A program made the translations under genes and the position numbers. Shown here piece by piece: positions 32,438 to 41,800 of a stretch of DNA of 64,000 nucleotides. Numbering within the stretch: position 1 is the stretch's first letter; each line of letters starts with the position of its first letter. The notes under the pieces are model-generated. The model searched no databases, was not told the origin of the DNA, and saw nothing but the letters and a program-made list of their open reading frames with translations. This stretch comes from Georgenia ruanii. Lineage in GTDB: Bacteria; Actinomycetota; Actinomycetes; Actinomycetales; Actinomycetaceae. Where the stretch lies: the NCBI RefSeq assembly GCF_009193175.1, contig NZ_VUKE01000020.1, positions 1 to 64,000 of the forward strand, in the 5' to 3' direction.

Positions 32438-33205
32438 ATGGGCCTGCTCGAGGGCAAGACGATCCTGGTCACCGGGGTCCTGAAGGACAACTCCATCGCC
32501 TTCCACGTGGCACGGCTCGCCCAGGAGCAGGGCGCGCGCGTGATCCTGTCCTCCTTCGGCCGCCAGTTCCGCCTCACCGAGATCACCGCCCGCCGCCTGC
32601 CGCAGCCCGCGCCGGTGGTCCAGCTGGACGTCCAGAGCGACGAGGACCTCGCCAACCTCGCCGACGCCGTCCGTGAGCACGCCGACCACCTCGACGCCGT
32701 CGTGCACTCCATCGGCTTCGCGCCCCAGTCCGTCATGGGCGGCAACTTCCTCGCCGCCGAGTGGAAGGACGTCTCCACGGCCGTGGAGATCTCCGCCTTC
32801 TCGCTGAAGTCCCTCGCCGCGGCCGCCAAGCCGCTGATGGGCCCGGGCTCCGCCGTCGTCGGCCTGACCTTCGACGCCTCCTTCGCCTGGCCCGTCTACG
32901 ACTGGATGGGCGTGGCCAAGGCCGCCTTCGAGTCCACCTCCCGCTACCTCGCCCGCGACCTGGGCCGGGACGGCATCCGCGTCAACCTCGTCTCCGCCGG
33001 CCCCATCCGGACGACGGCCGCGACCTCCATCCCCGGCTTCGACCAGGTCGAGGGCGGCTGGGGCGAGCGCGCCCCGCTGGGCTGGGACGTCACCGACGCC
33101 GAGCCGACGGCGCGCACCGTCGTGGCGCTGTGCTCGGACTGGTTGCCGGCCACCACCGGGGAGATCGTGCACGCCGACGGCGGTGTGCACGCGATGGGGA
33201 TCTGA
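32438..33205 (+). CDS. fabI: enoyl-ACP reductase FabI/InhA
   Basis: 255 residues, ATG preceded by AGAAGGAGA. Glycine-rich start ILVTGVLKDNSIAFHVARLAQEQGA as in InhA, catalytic Tyr154 and Lys161 (YDWMGVAK), and the RVNLVSAGPIRTTAATSIPGF substrate loop. NADH-dependent last step of the fatty acid elongation cycle; the target of isoniazid-type and triclosan-type inhibitors in relatives. Its stop overlaps the next gene by one base. Confidence 0.95.
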   Translation: MGLLEGKTILVTGVLKDNSIAFHVARLAQEQGARVILSSFGRQFRLTEITARRLPQPAPVVQLDVQSDEDLANLADAVREHADHLDAVVHSIGFAPQSVMGGNFLAAEWKDVSTAVEISAFSLKSLAAAAKPLMGPGSAVVGLTFDASFAWPVYDWMGVAKAAFESTSRYLARDLGRDGIRVNLVSAGPIRTTAATSIPGFDQVEGGWGERAPLGWDVTDAEPTARTVVALCSDWLPATTGEIVHADGGVHAMGI

Positions 33206-33705
33206 TGGCGCACACCCTCGTGCTCCTCCGGCACGCCAAGGCGGAGCCGGAGGGGGACCTCGGGGACGCGATGCGGCCGCTGGCCGCCAAAGGCCGGCGG
33301 CAGGCGAGCGCGTTGGGACCGCAGCTGGCCGAGGCGGCCGGCGCGGTCGACCTCGCGCTCGTCTCCTCGGCGCTGCGCACCACCGAGACCCTCAAGCTGG
33401 TCGCCGCGGGCCTGCCCGTGCGCGAGCAGAGCGTGGTCGACGACCTCTACCAGGGCGGCCCGCGCGCCGTGCTCGGGCTGCTGCAGGATGTCGCCGAGGC
33501 GGCCCGCACGGTGCTCGTCGTCGGGCACGAGCCGACCATCTCCGGGCTGGCCTACCTGCTGCACGACACCCGCGACGACCTGGCGCGGCAGGTCAGCCTC
33601 GGGGTGCCCACCGCCACCGCCTGCGTGCTGACCGTGCCGGGCACCTGGCGCGACCTCGAGCGCAGCACCGCCCACCTCGACCGGCTGGTCCGCTCGCCGC
33701 ACTGA
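33205..33705 (+). CDS. SixA-type histidine phosphatase
   Basis: 166 residues. Histidine phosphatase superfamily: LLRHAKAE near the start holds the phospho-accepting His10, the second basic pair is in SSALRTTET near residue 55, and the VVGHEPTISGL histidine is near residue 105. The short, single-domain form resembles SixA, which dephosphorylates phosphohistidine on proteins. Joined to fabI by TGATG, an arrangement also seen in related actinobacteria. Substrate unknown. Confidence 0.88.
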   Translation: MAHTLVLLRHAKAEPEGDLGDAMRPLAAKGRRQASALGPQLAEAAGAVDLALVSSALRTTETLKLVAAGLPVREQSVVDDLYQGGPRAVLGLLQDVAEAARTVLVVGHEPTISGLAYLLHDTRDDLARQVSLGVPTATACVLTVPGTWRDLERSTAHLDRLVRSPH

Positions 33706-33863
33706 CGGCTCGTCGGCTCCGGGACCGGCATCGGTGCCCGCACCGCCACCGGCCTGGCGCGGGCCTCCCCGGGCCGCTGACACGGCTGCCGTTCCCCCTG
33801 CGCTCCCCCTGGCCGCACACCCGCGGGCGAGAGACAATCGAGGGGTCGGAGGGAGGAGCCGAT

Positions 33864-34031
33864 ATGTGTTACGGAAGCTACAGCGACTACTACCGGGCCG
33901 AGAGGGAGCGCCGTCGCCGCCAGGAGGAGACGACTCCGAAGGCCGAGCCGGAGAAGGAGACCGCCGCCCCGGTCGAGGCCGAGGCACCCACCGAGTTCGT
34001 CGCTGAAGAGCTCGAACCCACCCTGCGCTGA
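33864..34031 (+). CDS. small charged protein (55 aa)
   Basis: 55 residues. ATG preceded by GGAGGGAGGAGCC, with GACAAT about 25 bases upstream as a -10 candidate. The peptide starts MCYGSYSDYYRAERERRRR (Tyr-rich, then strongly basic) and ends in a Glu/Pro/Ala-rich acidic half. No hydrophobic segment. The strong RBS and own promoter-like hexamer support expression. Unknown function. Confidence 0.65.
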   Translation: MCYGSYSDYYRAERERRRRQEETTPKAEPEKETAAPVEAEAPTEFVAEELEPTLR

Positions 34032-34032
34032 C

Positions 34033-34971
34033 TCAGCGCCCCACCAGGCCGAGGACGGCGTCCAGCCGGGGAAATCCCACGGCGGCGGCGGCCTCGGCCT
34101 TCACTATGGGCTTGGCGCAGAAGGCCACGCCCAGCCCGGCTGCGGCGAGCATGCCGAGGTCGTTCGCGCCGTCGCCGACCGCCACCACCCGCTCCATCGG
34201 GACCCCGTCCGCCCGGGCCCAGGCGCGCAGGTGCGTCTCCTTCGCGGCGCGGTCGATGACGGGGCCGACCGTGCGGCCGGTGAGGCGGCCGCCGTCGACC
34301 TCCAGGCGGTTCGCCACGACGTGGTCGATGCCGAGCGACCGGGCCAGCGGGTCGACGATCTCGGCGAAGCCGCCGGAGACCAGGCCCACCCGCCCGCCGC
34401 CGGCGTGCACCGCCTCGACGAGCTCGCGCGCCCCCGGCGTCAGCGTCACGGCGGCGCGCACGTCCTCCAGGACCGCGACGTCCAGGCCGGCGAGGGTGGC
34501 CACCCGCTCGCGCAGGCTCGCGGCGAAGTCGAGCTCGCCGCGCATGGCCCGCTCGGTCACCTCCGCCACCTGCTCGCGGGTGCCCGCGTGCTCGGCGATC
34601 AGCTCGATGACCTCGGCGGTGATGAAGGTCGAGTCGACGTCCGTGACCAGCAGGCCCACGCCCTCGGCGGCGAGCGGCCCGGTCGTCAGGGCGGCGTCCA
34701 CGCCGAGCGCGATGGCGGGCGTGCGCAGCTCCGCCCGCGCCTCCTCCACCGCGGCGCCGGGGCGCAGGCGGCCCGTGAGGGCGAGGCCGTACCAGCCGGC
34801 GCGGGACGTGTCGGTGACCGTGACGCCGTCGCCGACCCGCTCCAGCAGCGTCTCGGCGTGCCGCACCAGCGTCGCGGGGATCGGCCGCGGGGCGACCAGC
34901 CCGGCGCGGACGGCGGCAGACGGCGGGACGGCGGCGGGCGCGGCGGGGCTCTCGATGGGGTCCTGGCTCAC
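34033..34971 (-). CDS. serB: phosphoserine phosphatase
   Basis: 312 residues. HAD phosphatase with the DVDST motif I (Asp111, Asp113), motif II VGLVSGGFAEIV and motif IV VVAVGDGANDLGML. Preceded by a ~100-residue N-terminal extension where other SerB proteins carry an ACT-like domain; here it is short and Ala-rich. Catalyses the last step of serine synthesis. Stop lies 2 bases from the convergent 55-aa gene. Confidence 0.93.
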   Translation of the reverse strand: MSQDPIESPAAPAAVPPSAAVRAGLVAPRPIPATLVRHAETLLERVGDGVTVTDTSRAGWYGLALTGRLRPGAAVEEARAELRTPAIALGVDAALTTGPLAAEGVGLLVTDVDSTFITAEVIELIAEHAGTREQVAEVTERAMRGELDFAASLRERVATLAGLDVAVLEDVRAAVTLTPGARELVEAVHAGGGRVGLVSGGFAEIVDPLARSLGIDHVVANRLEVDGGRLTGRTVGPVIDRAAKETHLRAWARADGVPMERVVAVGDGANDLGMLAAAGLGVAFCAKPIVKAEAAAAVGFPRLDAVLGLVGR

Positions 34972-35046
34972 CGGATCAGGGTAGGTGCGGCCCGGGGGGC
35001 CGCGGCGGGGGTGCCCATCAGGCAGGCCGATCGCCGCGGCGTCCGC

Positions 35047-36291
35047 TCAGCGCCGGACGACCCCGCCCTTGGGGACCACGGTGATCCCGCTCTCGGTGAC
35101 CGTGAAGCCGCGCTCGAGGTCGCGCTCGCGGTCCAGGCCCAGCTGCGCGCCGGGCTCGACGACGACGTTCTTGTCGAGAATGGCCCGGTTGACGGTGGCG
35201 TTGCGGCCGATGTTGACGCCGTCGAAGAGGACGGAGTCACGCACCGAGGACCACGAGTTCACCCGGGTGCCGGGCGAGAGCACGGAGCCGACCACCTCCC
35301 CGCCGGAGATGATGACCCCGGGGGAGATGATCGAGTCCAGCGCGTGGCCCAGCCGCTCGCGGTGGCCGTAGACGAACTTCGCCGGCGGCAGCCCCACGTA
35401 CCCGGTGTACAGCGGCCACTGCTCGTTGTAGAGGTTGAACACCGGGAAGACGGAGATGAGGTCCTGGTTGGCCTCGTAGAAGGCCTCCACCGTCCCCACG
35501 TCGCGCCAGTAGTTGCGGTCCCGGTCGGTCGAGCCCGGCACGTCGTTGAAGGTGAAGTCGTACAGACCCGCGGCGCCGTCCTTGACGAAGGCGGGCACGA
35601 TCGACCCGCCCATGTCGTGCTTGGAGCTCTCGTCGCGCGCGTCGGCGGTGACCGCCTCCACGAGCGCGTCGGCGTCCATGACGTAGTTGCCCATCGAGGC
35701 GAGGATCTCCGTGGGGGAGTCCGCCAGGCCGCGGGCCTCGGTCGGCTTCTCGAGGAACTCGCCGATCTTGTGCGGGTTGTCCTCGTCGGCCTCGATGACG
35801 CCGAACTGGTCGGCCAGCGACAGCGGCTGCCGGATGCCCGCCACCGTCAGCGGGAAGCCGGCGTCGATGTGCTGCTCGACCATCTGCGAGAAGTCCATGC
35901 GGTAGATGTTGTCCGCGCCGACGATGACGACGATGTCGGGCCGCTCGTCGTCGATGAGGTTGAGCGACTGGTAGATCGCGTCGGCGCTGCCGAGGTACCA
36001 GTGCTTGCCCACCCGCTGCTGGGCGGGCACCGGCGCGACGTAGTTGCCCAGCAGCGTCGACATCCGCCACGTCTTGGCGACGTGCCGGTCCAGGCTGTGC
36101 GACTTGTACTGGGTGAGCACGACGATGCGCAGGTAGCCGGAGTTGACGAGGTTGGACAGCGCGAAGTCGATGAGCCGGTAGATGCCGCCGAAGGGCACCG
36201 CGGGCTTGGCGCGGTCGGCCGTCAGCGGCATCAGCCGCTTGCCCTCGCCGCCCGCCAGGACGATGGCCAGTACGCGTGGGGATGCCGCCAT
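35047..36291 (-). CDS. glgC: glucose-1-phosphate adenylyltransferase
   Basis: 414 residues. ADP-glucose pyrophosphorylase: the N-terminal nucleotide loop [44 protein letters not shown] and FLEKP motifs, and the C-terminal left-handed beta-helix repeats ([19 protein letters not shown]). It supplies ADP-glucose for glycogen or maltose-1-phosphate synthesis and is divergent from glgA. On its strand a TATCGT hexamer (36304-36299) precedes the ATG by 7 bases, suggesting a leaderless mRNA. Confidence 0.96.
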   Translation of the reverse strand: MAASPRVLAIVLAGGEGKRLMPLTADRAKPAVPFGGIYRLIDFALSNLVNSGYLRIVVLTQYKSHSLDRHVAKTWRMSTLLGNYVAPVPAQQRVGKHWYLGSADAIYQSLNLIDDERPDIVVIVGADNIYRMDFSQMVEQHIDAGFPLTVAGIRQPLSLADQFGVIEADEDNPHKIGEFLEKPTEARGLADSPTEILASMGNYVMDADALVEAVTADARDESSKHDMGGSIVPAFVKDGAAGLYDFTFNDVPGSTDRDRNYWRDVGTVEAFYEANQDLISVFPVFNLYNEQWPLYTGYVGLPPAKFVYGHRERLGHALDSIISPGVIISGGEVVGSVLSPGTRVNSWSSVRDSVLFDGVNIGRNATVNRAILDKNVVVEPGAQLGLDRERDLERGFTVTESGITVVPKGGVVRR

Positions 36292-36304
36292 GCCACAGAC
36301 GATA
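36289..36304 (-). promoter_or_regulatory. -10 hexamer with leaderless start for glgC
   Basis: On the minus strand TATCGT is followed by 7 bases (CTGTGGC) and the ATG. No Shine-Dalgarno is present, matching a leaderless transcript. The 142-bp divergent region must also hold the glgA promoter, possibly around TTAGGT near 36383. Confidence 0.5.
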
Positions 36305-36433
36305 TGGCGCGGCGCCGCCATCGGCAGAAGAACGGCAACAAATTGCCTCGTGTTGTCCGCATCACGTCCGGTGTGGGCATCCTTAGGTGCCGCGCAAGGC
36401 CGCGCCGGCCGGGGGACGAGGGAAGGAACTGGC

Positions 36434-37684
36434 ATGAGGGTCGACATGCTCACCCGGGAGTACCCACCACACGTGTACGGCGGCGCCGGCGTCCACGTGA
36501 CCGAGCTCGCCCGGGTGCTCGCCAAGAGCATCGACGTGCGCGTGCACGCCTTCGACGGGCCGCGCCTGAACGGCGACACCCACCACGACGCCGAGGTCCC
36601 GGTCACCGGCTACGACGAGCTGCCCGAGCTGGAGCGGGCCAACGCCGCCCTGCGGACGTTTGGCGTCGACCTTCAGATCGCCGGGAACCTGGCCGGGACG
36701 GACCTCGTCCACTCCCACACCTGGTACGCCAACCTCGCCGGCACGCTGGGCTCGCTGCTCAACGACGTCCCCCACGTGCTCTCCGCCCACTCTCTCGAGC
36801 CGCTGCGCCCGTGGAAGGCCGAGCAGCTGGGCGGCGGGTACGCCCTGTCGAGCTGGGCCGAGCGCACCGCCTACGAGCAGGCGGCGGGCGTCATCGCCGT
36901 CTCCGGCGGCATGCGCGACGACATCCTGCGCGCCTACCCCCAGGTGGACCCGAACAAGGTGCACGTCGTCCACAACGGCATCGACCTGTCCGGGTGGCAC
37001 CGCCCGCAGGACGACGCCGCGCGGGAGGCGGCCCGGGCCACGCTGGCCCGGCTCGGCGTCGAGCCCGACCGGCCCACGGTCGTCTTCGTCGGCCGTATCA
37101 CCCGGCAGAAGGGCCTGCCGCACCTGCTGCGCGCCGTCGAGCAGCTGCCGGCGGAGGTCCAGCTCGTGCTGTGCGCCGGCGCGCCGGACACCAAGGAGAT
37201 CGCGGCGGAGGTCACCGGGCTGGTGGAGGACCTGCAGGACCGCCGCGCCGGGGTGGTCTGGATCGAGGAGATGCTGCCCCGGCGCGAGCTCATCGCGGTG
37301 CTGGCCGCCAGCACGGTGTTCGTCTGCCCGTCGATCTACGAGCCGCTCGGCATCGTCAACCTCGAGGCCATGGCCGTCGGGCTGCCGGTGGTGGGCACCG
37401 CGACGGGCGGGATCCCCGAGGTGATCGACGACGGCGTCACGGGCCTCCTCGTCCCGATCGAGCAGGCCACCGACGGCACCGGCACGCCGCTGGACCCGGA
37501 GAAGTTCCAGCACGACCTGGCCGCGGCGCTGACGGAGGTGGTCACCGACCGGGAGCGGGCGGCGCAGATGGGCGTCGCCGCGCGCCGGCGGGTCGAGGAG
37601 CACTTCTCCTGGGACGCGATCGCCCAGCGCACCATCGAGGTCTACGAGACGGTCCTGTCCGGGTACCGGAGCCGGTCCGCCTGA
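36434..37684 (+). CDS. glgA: glycogen synthase / ADP-glucose glycosyltransferase (GlgA/GlgM family)
   Basis: 416 residues, ATG with GGAAGGAAC upstream. GT4-type GT-B enzyme: [18 protein letters not shown] at the N-terminus, [25 protein letters not shown], and in the C-terminal half [16 protein letters not shown] and the donor-site [16 protein letters not shown] (E-x7-E). The actinobacterial GlgA group includes mycobacterial GlgM, which makes maltose-1-phosphate from ADP-glucose rather than elongating glycogen; the sequence alone does not decide. Divergent pairing with glgC is the same as in M. tuberculosis (Rv1212c-Rv1213). Confidence 0.9.
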   Translation: MRVDMLTREYPPHVYGGAGVHVTELARVLAKSIDVRVHAFDGPRLNGDTHHDAEVPVTGYDELPELERANAALRTFGVDLQIAGNLAGTDLVHSHTWYANLAGTLGSLLNDVPHVLSAHSLEPLRPWKAEQLGGGYALSSWAERTAYEQAAGVIAVSGGMRDDILRAYPQVDPNKVHVVHNGIDLSGWHRPQDDAAREAARATLARLGVEPDRPTVVFVGRITRQKGLPHLLRAVEQLPAEVQLVLCAGAPDTKEIAAEVTGLVEDLQDRRAGVVWIEEMLPRRELIAVLAASTVFVCPSIYEPLGIVNLEAMAVGLPVVGTATGGIPEVIDDGVTGLLVPIEQATDGTGTPLDPEKFQHDLAAALTEVVTDRERAAQMGVAARRRVEEHFSWDAIAQRTIEVYETVLSGYRSRSA

Positions 37685-37753
37685 GCGCTCGCGCCGGCGC
37701 CGCCCGCGGGGGCTGGGCCGGGGCGCCGGCCGCCGGGACGCCGGCCGCCGGTG

Positions 37754-38620
37754 TCAGGGTCGCCGGGCGGGCCGGGTCGCGCTGGCCGCGCACAGCGCGT
37801 GCCGGGCGGCCCGTTCGACCGACGCCAGCGCCGACGCCCGCTGGGAGATCTGCGCCGCCGTCACGGCACCGCCGTCGTCGCTCAGGGCCAGGTCGATGAT
37901 GGCGAGCAGCCGCGCCGCGCGCTCGAGGACGTCGAGCTGGCGCGGGTCCAGGCCCGGGGGCAGCAGGCGGTCCGGCAGGGTGGCGAGCGAGAGGTCGAGC
38001 AGGTGCTCGGCCAGGTCCGGGCGGTCGCGGGCGACGTCGAGGTCCTCGAGCACCTCGACGGCCTCGGTCAGCGCCAGCTGGATCTCCCGGCGCGCCTGGG
38101 AGACGGAGTCCACCCCGGCGAGCAGCAGGCTGGGCGCGGGCAGGAGGTCGGTGATGTCCTGCTCAACCGTCCAGGTCACCAGCTCGCCGCGCTCGTAGAT
38201 GCTGCCGTAGGTGCTGCGCACCGGGACGACGACGCTGCACACCTCCGCGGCGCCGTCCGCCCGGCGCAGCAGAAGCCCCTCGCCGGCGTCGAGCAGGTCC
38301 GCCGACCGGGCGGCCGGCGCGCCCATGGGGTCCCCGGCCCGCGGCAGCAGCGCGGCGACCTCGATCACCGGGGTCAGGCCGGTGAAGAGCTCGTGCAGGG
38401 CGGCCAGCCAGGCGGACGCCGTCACGTCGGGACCACGCCGGGCCACGGGGGACGGGACCGTCTCGGCCGCCGCCCGCGGGCGGACGTGGACCTCGTGGTG
38501 CTCGCCGGACCGGGCGACGGCGCGCGCGGCCCGGAAGGCGGAGTCGCGGTCGGTGACGGTCGGGAGCCACAGCGCGAGCGTGACCGAGGCGGGGAGCTCG
38601 AGGATCGCCGGGCCGGACAT
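37754..38620 (-). CDS. uncharacterised actinobacterial protein (288 aa)
   Basis: 288 residues from ATG 38620. I do not recognise a family. Residues 1-190 look like a mixed alpha/beta domain (ELPASVTLALWLPTVTDRDSAFRA, DLLDAGEGLLLRRADGAAEVCSVVVPV), and residues 190-288 are helical with YGSIYERGELVTWTVEQDITDLLPAPSLLLAGVDS-like spacing before them. There is one cysteine in the core and no membrane segment. It is convergent with glgA and divergent from the ABC ATPase. Normal codon use, so a long-standing resident gene. Confidence 0.75.
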   Translation of the reverse strand: MSGPAILELPASVTLALWLPTVTDRDSAFRAARAVARSGEHHEVHVRPRAAAETVPSPVARRGPDVTASAWLAALHELFTGLTPVIEVAALLPRAGDPMGAPAARSADLLDAGEGLLLRRADGAAEVCSVVVPVRSTYGSIYERGELVTWTVEQDITDLLPAPSLLLAGVDSVSQARREIQLALTEAVEVLEDLDVARDRPDLAEHLLDLSLATLPDRLLPPGLDPRQLDVLERAARLLAIIDLALSDDGGAVTAAQISQRASALASVERAARHALCAASATRPARRP

Positions 38621-38788
38621 GGGTACCACGATACGAACCCGCGCCAGCCGCGGACGGCCCGGCGGCCCACGACCCGCCGCACGGTGTCCGGAACCTGTCC
38701 GGGCGGGCCCCGCCGCGGGCCCGCACCGCCGCGGGCCGGGATGCGTCTCGCGCGGCGTGCGCGCGCGGGGCAGGACCGAGGAGTGATC

Positions 38789-38803
38789 TAGGGTCGAGGC
38801 ATG
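38789..38803 (+). promoter_or_regulatory. -10 hexamer with leaderless start for ABC ATPase
   Basis: TAGGGT (38789-38794) is followed after 6 bases (CGAGGC) by ATG 38801. This is the same hexamer and almost the same context (TAGGGTCGA) as in front of pyrG. Confidence 0.65.
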
Positions 38804-39616
38804 GGTGATGTGCTCGAGCTGGCCGGGGTCTCCGTGCGCCGCGGGACCAAGACGATCCTCGGCGGGGTCGACTGGTCCGTGAACGAGGGCGAGCGCTGGG
38901 TGGTGCTCGGCCCCAACGGCGCCGGCAAGACGACCATCATCCAGATGGTCGCGGGCCGGCTGCACCCCACGTCCGGCACGGTGACGATCATCGGCGAGCA
39001 GCTCGGCAAGGTCGACGTCAACGAGCTGCGCCCGCTGGTCGGGCTCGCCTCGGCGGCCCTCGACCAGCGCCTGCCGATGGGGGAGAGGGTGATCGACGTC
39101 GTCGTCACCGCCTCCTACGGCATCACCGGCCGGTGGCGCGAGCAGTACGAGACCCTCGACACCGACCGGGCCCAGGCGCTGCTCGACGTCTTCGGCGTCG
39201 GCCACCTGGCCGCGCGCACCTACGGCACGCTCAGCTCCGGCGAGCGCAAGCGCGTCCAGATCGCCCGGGCGCTCATGCCCGACCCCGAGGTGCTTTTGCT
39301 CGACGAGCCGGCCGCCGGCCTCGACCTCGGCGGGCGGGAGGAGCTCATGGCCGCCCTCGCTGAGCTCGCCGGCGACAACCGGGCGCCGGTGATCGTGATG
39401 GTCACCCACCACGTCGAGGAGATCCCGCCGGGCTTCACCCACGCCCTGCTGCTGCGCGAGGGCGTGGTGGAGGCCGCCGGGCCGATCGACGACGTCCTGA
39501 CGCCGCAGAACCTCTCCCGTGCCTTCGGGCTCGAGCTCGAGGTCGAGCGCCACCGCGACCGGTTCAGCGCCCGGGCCGCGGGCGCCGGCGCGCGGGCCGG
39601 GGCGCACGTCTCCTGA
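38801..39616 (+). CDS. stand-alone ABC ATPase (molybdate ModF/YlmA-like)
   Basis: 271 residues. Walker A LGPNGAGKTT near residue 46, signature TLSSGERKRVQIARAL, Walker B VLLLDEPAAGLDLGG, and a His switch in MVTHHVEEIP. The SSGE signature and the IPPGFTHALLLREG ending resemble ModF/YlmA-type ATPases. No permease gene is adjacent, so the role is open (a regulatory ATPase or a distant transporter partner). Leaderless start. The last ~25 residues are Ala/Gly/Arg-rich. Confidence 0.85.
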   Translation: MGDVLELAGVSVRRGTKTILGGVDWSVNEGERWVVLGPNGAGKTTIIQMVAGRLHPTSGTVTIIGEQLGKVDVNELRPLVGLASAALDQRLPMGERVIDVVVTASYGITGRWREQYETLDTDRAQALLDVFGVGHLAARTYGTLSSGERKRVQIARALMPDPEVLLLDEPAAGLDLGGREELMAALAELAGDNRAPVIVMVTHHVEEIPPGFTHALLLREGVVEAAGPIDDVLTPQNLSRAFGLELEVERHRDRFSARAAGAGARAGAHVS

Positions 39617-39673
39617 GACCGCACAGGCGCCGGGCGCGGCGAACAGACCGCACAGGCGCCCGGCGCGGCGAAC
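39616..39673. repeat. 29-bp direct repeat, two copies
   Basis: Two adjacent 29-base copies (39616-39644 and 39645-39673) beginning AGACCGCACAGGCGCC, differing at one base. They start inside the stop codon of the ABC ATPase gene, so the second copy is an extra 3' flank. Non-coding. The rest of the 346-bp gap to 39963 holds the hairpin at 39755 and the NfeD promoter; I see no gene in it. Confidence 0.85.
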
Positions 39674-39754
39674 GCACGGCCTCGACGCCGTCGGGGCGAG
39701 CAGTGCGACGCCTGTCGGTCTCCGTCCGCCGTGGCCTCAGGACCACAGTGGGAA

Positions 39755-39783
39755 AACTTCGTCCGGCTATGCCGGACGAAGTT
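39755..39783. terminator. perfect 13-bp hairpin downstream of ABC ATPase
   Basis: Arms AACTTCGTCCGGC (39755-39767) and GCCGGACGAAGTT (39771-39783) around a TAT loop, flanked by GGGAA and CCC that extend the stem imperfectly. No T-tract follows on the plus strand, so it may be a GC-type terminator or a repeated palindromic element like the one at 25696. Confidence 0.6.
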
Positions 39784-39962
39784 CCCATGGGGCGCTGACC
39801 ACCGGTAGGGCGTCCCGCCAGCCCCCACGCCCCGCGCCCCAGAAACCACGCCTTCCCGTCCGCAAACCGGGCGGTTCTCGTCCCGGCGCCCGCCGCGACG
39901 GGTAGGATCTGGGCCACACGGTTGCGCAACCGCGCACGTCAGGACGGGTGAGGGGAGCGCAC

Positions 39963-40412
39963 ATGGCCTGGCTCTGGTGGCTCGGGGCCGCGCTGGTCCT
40001 CGGCGTCGTCGAGCTGGTCACGGTCGACCTCATCTTCCTCATGTTCGCCGGGGGAGCGCTCGCCGGCGCCCTCGCCGCCCTCCTCGGCGCCCCGTTGTGG
40101 GGGCAGGTGCTGGTCTTCGCCGTCGTCTCGGTCGTCCTGCTCTTCGGCGTGCGGCCGTGGGCCAAGCGGCTGCTGGCCCGGTCGACCCCCGAGACCCTCA
40201 CCAACGTCGCCGCGCACGTCGGGCGCGAGGCCACCGTCCTCATCGACGTCACCGAGCGGGCGGGGCGCATCAAGCTCATGGGCGAGGTCTGGACGGCACG
40301 CGCCGCGCGCCCCGGCACCGTCCTGCCCGCCGGCACCACGGTGCGCGTGGTGCGCATCGACGGCGCGATCGCCGTCGTCGAGGCGACCGCCGACACCACG
40401 CTGCACCCCTGA
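39963..40412 (+). CDS. NfeD-family membrane protein
   Basis: 149 residues. ATG preceded by GTGAGGGGAGC; TAGGAT at 39902-39907 is a -10 candidate. Two or three N-terminal membrane helices (residues ~3-65) and a C-terminal OB-fold domain (LTNVAAHVGREATVLIDV...GRIKLMGEVWTARA) typical of short NfeD proteins. NfeD proteins work with the SPFH protein encoded immediately downstream, in membrane domain organisation or protease control. Confidence 0.88.
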   Translation: MAWLWWLGAALVLGVVELVTVDLIFLMFAGGALAGALAALLGAPLWGQVLVFAVVSVVLLFGVRPWAKRLLARSTPETLTNVAAHVGREATVLIDVTERAGRIKLMGEVWTARAARPGTVLPAGTTVRVVRIDGAIAVVEATADTTLHP

Positions 40413-40431
40413 TCCCCGACCAAGGAGCGCC

Positions 40432-41721
40432 ATGACCGAGAGCCTGGGCAGCCTTTTCCTGACCGCCATCCTCGTCCTGCTCGCCATCGTCGTGATCGTC
40501 GCGATCTGGCGCGCCGTCCGCATCGTGCCGCAAGCGGTGGCGCTCATCGTCGAGCGGCTGGGCAAGTACCAGACGACGATGCACGCCGGGCTGCACTTCC
40601 TCATCCCGTTCGTCGACCGGGTGCGTTCCACCGTGGACCTGCGCGAGCAGGTGGTCTCCTTCCCGCCCCAGCCGGTGATCACCTCCGACAACCTCGTCGT
40701 CAGCATCGACACCGTGATCTACTTCCAGGTCACCGACCCCAAGTCGGCCACCTACGAGATCGCCAACTTCATCACCGGCATCGAGCAGCTGACCGTCACC
40801 ACGCTGCGCAACGTCATCGGCTCGATGGACCTCGAGCAGACCCTGACCAGCCGCGACCAGATCAACGGCCAGCTGCGCGGGGTGCTGGACGAGGCCACGA
40901 GCCGGTGGGGCATCCGCGTCAACCGCGTCGAGCTCAAGGCGATCGACCCGCCCGCCTCCGTCCAGGGCGCGATGGAGCAGCAGATGCGCGCCGAGCGGGA
41001 CCGGCGCGCCACGATCCTCACGGCCGAGGGCGTCAAGCAGTCCCAGATCCTCACGGCCGAGGGCGAGAAGCAGTCGGCGATCCTGCGCGCCGAGGGCCAG
41101 GCGCAGTCGGCGATCCTCAAGGCGCAGGGTGAGTCCCGGGCCATCCTGCAGGTCTTCGACGCCATCCACCGCGGCAACGCCGACCCCAAGCTGCTGGCCT
41201 ACCAGTACCTGCAGACCCTGCCCAAGATCGCCGAGGGCAGCTCCTCGAAGATGTGGGTCATCCCCACCGAGTTCACCGCCGCGCTGAGCTCGATCACCGG
41301 GGCCTTCGGTGGCAACGGGCGCGTCGGTGGCGGCGAGGGCGGCGGCGAGCCGGTCCCGCCGGTCGACTTCGGCCCGCAGGGCGGCGCGCTCGCCGGGGAC
41401 CTGCAGGAGACCAGCCTGCAGGACCCCGACGAGGCCCTCGCCGAGGCGCGCTCCTCCGCCGAGCGGGCCACCTCGGAGGCGACGACGGCGGGCACGGCCT
41501 CGGGCATGCCGTTCTCCTCCAGCGCCGAGCGCGGGCAGCGCCCGGCCGAGGAGGGCCCGACCCGCGCCGAGCGGCGCCGCGACGACGCGCTCGGCGCCGG
41601 CGGGGAGCGGGCCCGCCGCGAGGCGCTGCGCCGGGCGGAGGAGCTCAGCGGCGACGACACCCGCTTCGCGCCGCCGCCGCAGGACCCCGGCGACGACGGC
41701 GCCCAGCCGCCGCGCCCCTGA
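40432..41721 (+). CDS. SPFH/stomatin-family membrane protein (QmcA-like)
   Basis: 429 residues. N-terminal membrane anchor (SLFLTAILVLLAIVVIVAIW, residues ~6-25), then the SPFH domain beginning VPQAVALIVERLGKYQTTMHAGLHF. The repeated ILTAEGEKQSAILRAEGQAQSAIL-type heptad segment (residues ~195-235) is the stomatin coiled coil. A long charged, Ala/Glu/Arg-rich C-terminal tail (~285-429) is added. Starts 19 bases after NfeD; the two form a conserved NfeD-SPFH pair. Confidence 0.92.
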   Translation: MTESLGSLFLTAILVLLAIVVIVAIWRAVRIVPQAVALIVERLGKYQTTMHAGLHFLIPFVDRVRSTVDLREQVVSFPPQPVITSDNLVVSIDTVIYFQVTDPKSATYEIANFITGIEQLTVTTLRNVIGSMDLEQTLTSRDQINGQLRGVLDEATSRWGIRVNRVELKAIDPPASVQGAMEQQMRAERDRRATILTAEGVKQSQILTAEGEKQSAILRAEGQAQSAILKAQGESRAILQVFDAIHRGNADPKLLAYQYLQTLPKIAEGSSSKMWVIPTEFTAALSSITGAFGGNGRVGGGEGGGEPVPPVDFGPQGGALAGDLQETSLQDPDEALAEARSSAERATSEATTAGTASGMPFSSSAERGQRPAEEGPTRAERRRDDALGAGGERARREALRRAEELSGDDTRFAPPPQDPGDDGAQPPRP

Positions 41722-41800
41722 CCCGCCGCGTCCCCGGTCCGCGGCGCGGCCGGGACCGGGGACGAGCCGCACCGTCGAGGCGCCGAGCGCAGGAGGCGGC

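Noticed and set aside
34231-37899. 1222-codon plus-strand frame across serB, glgC and glgA
   Set aside because: Antisense or out-of-frame to three clear enzymes with intact motifs.
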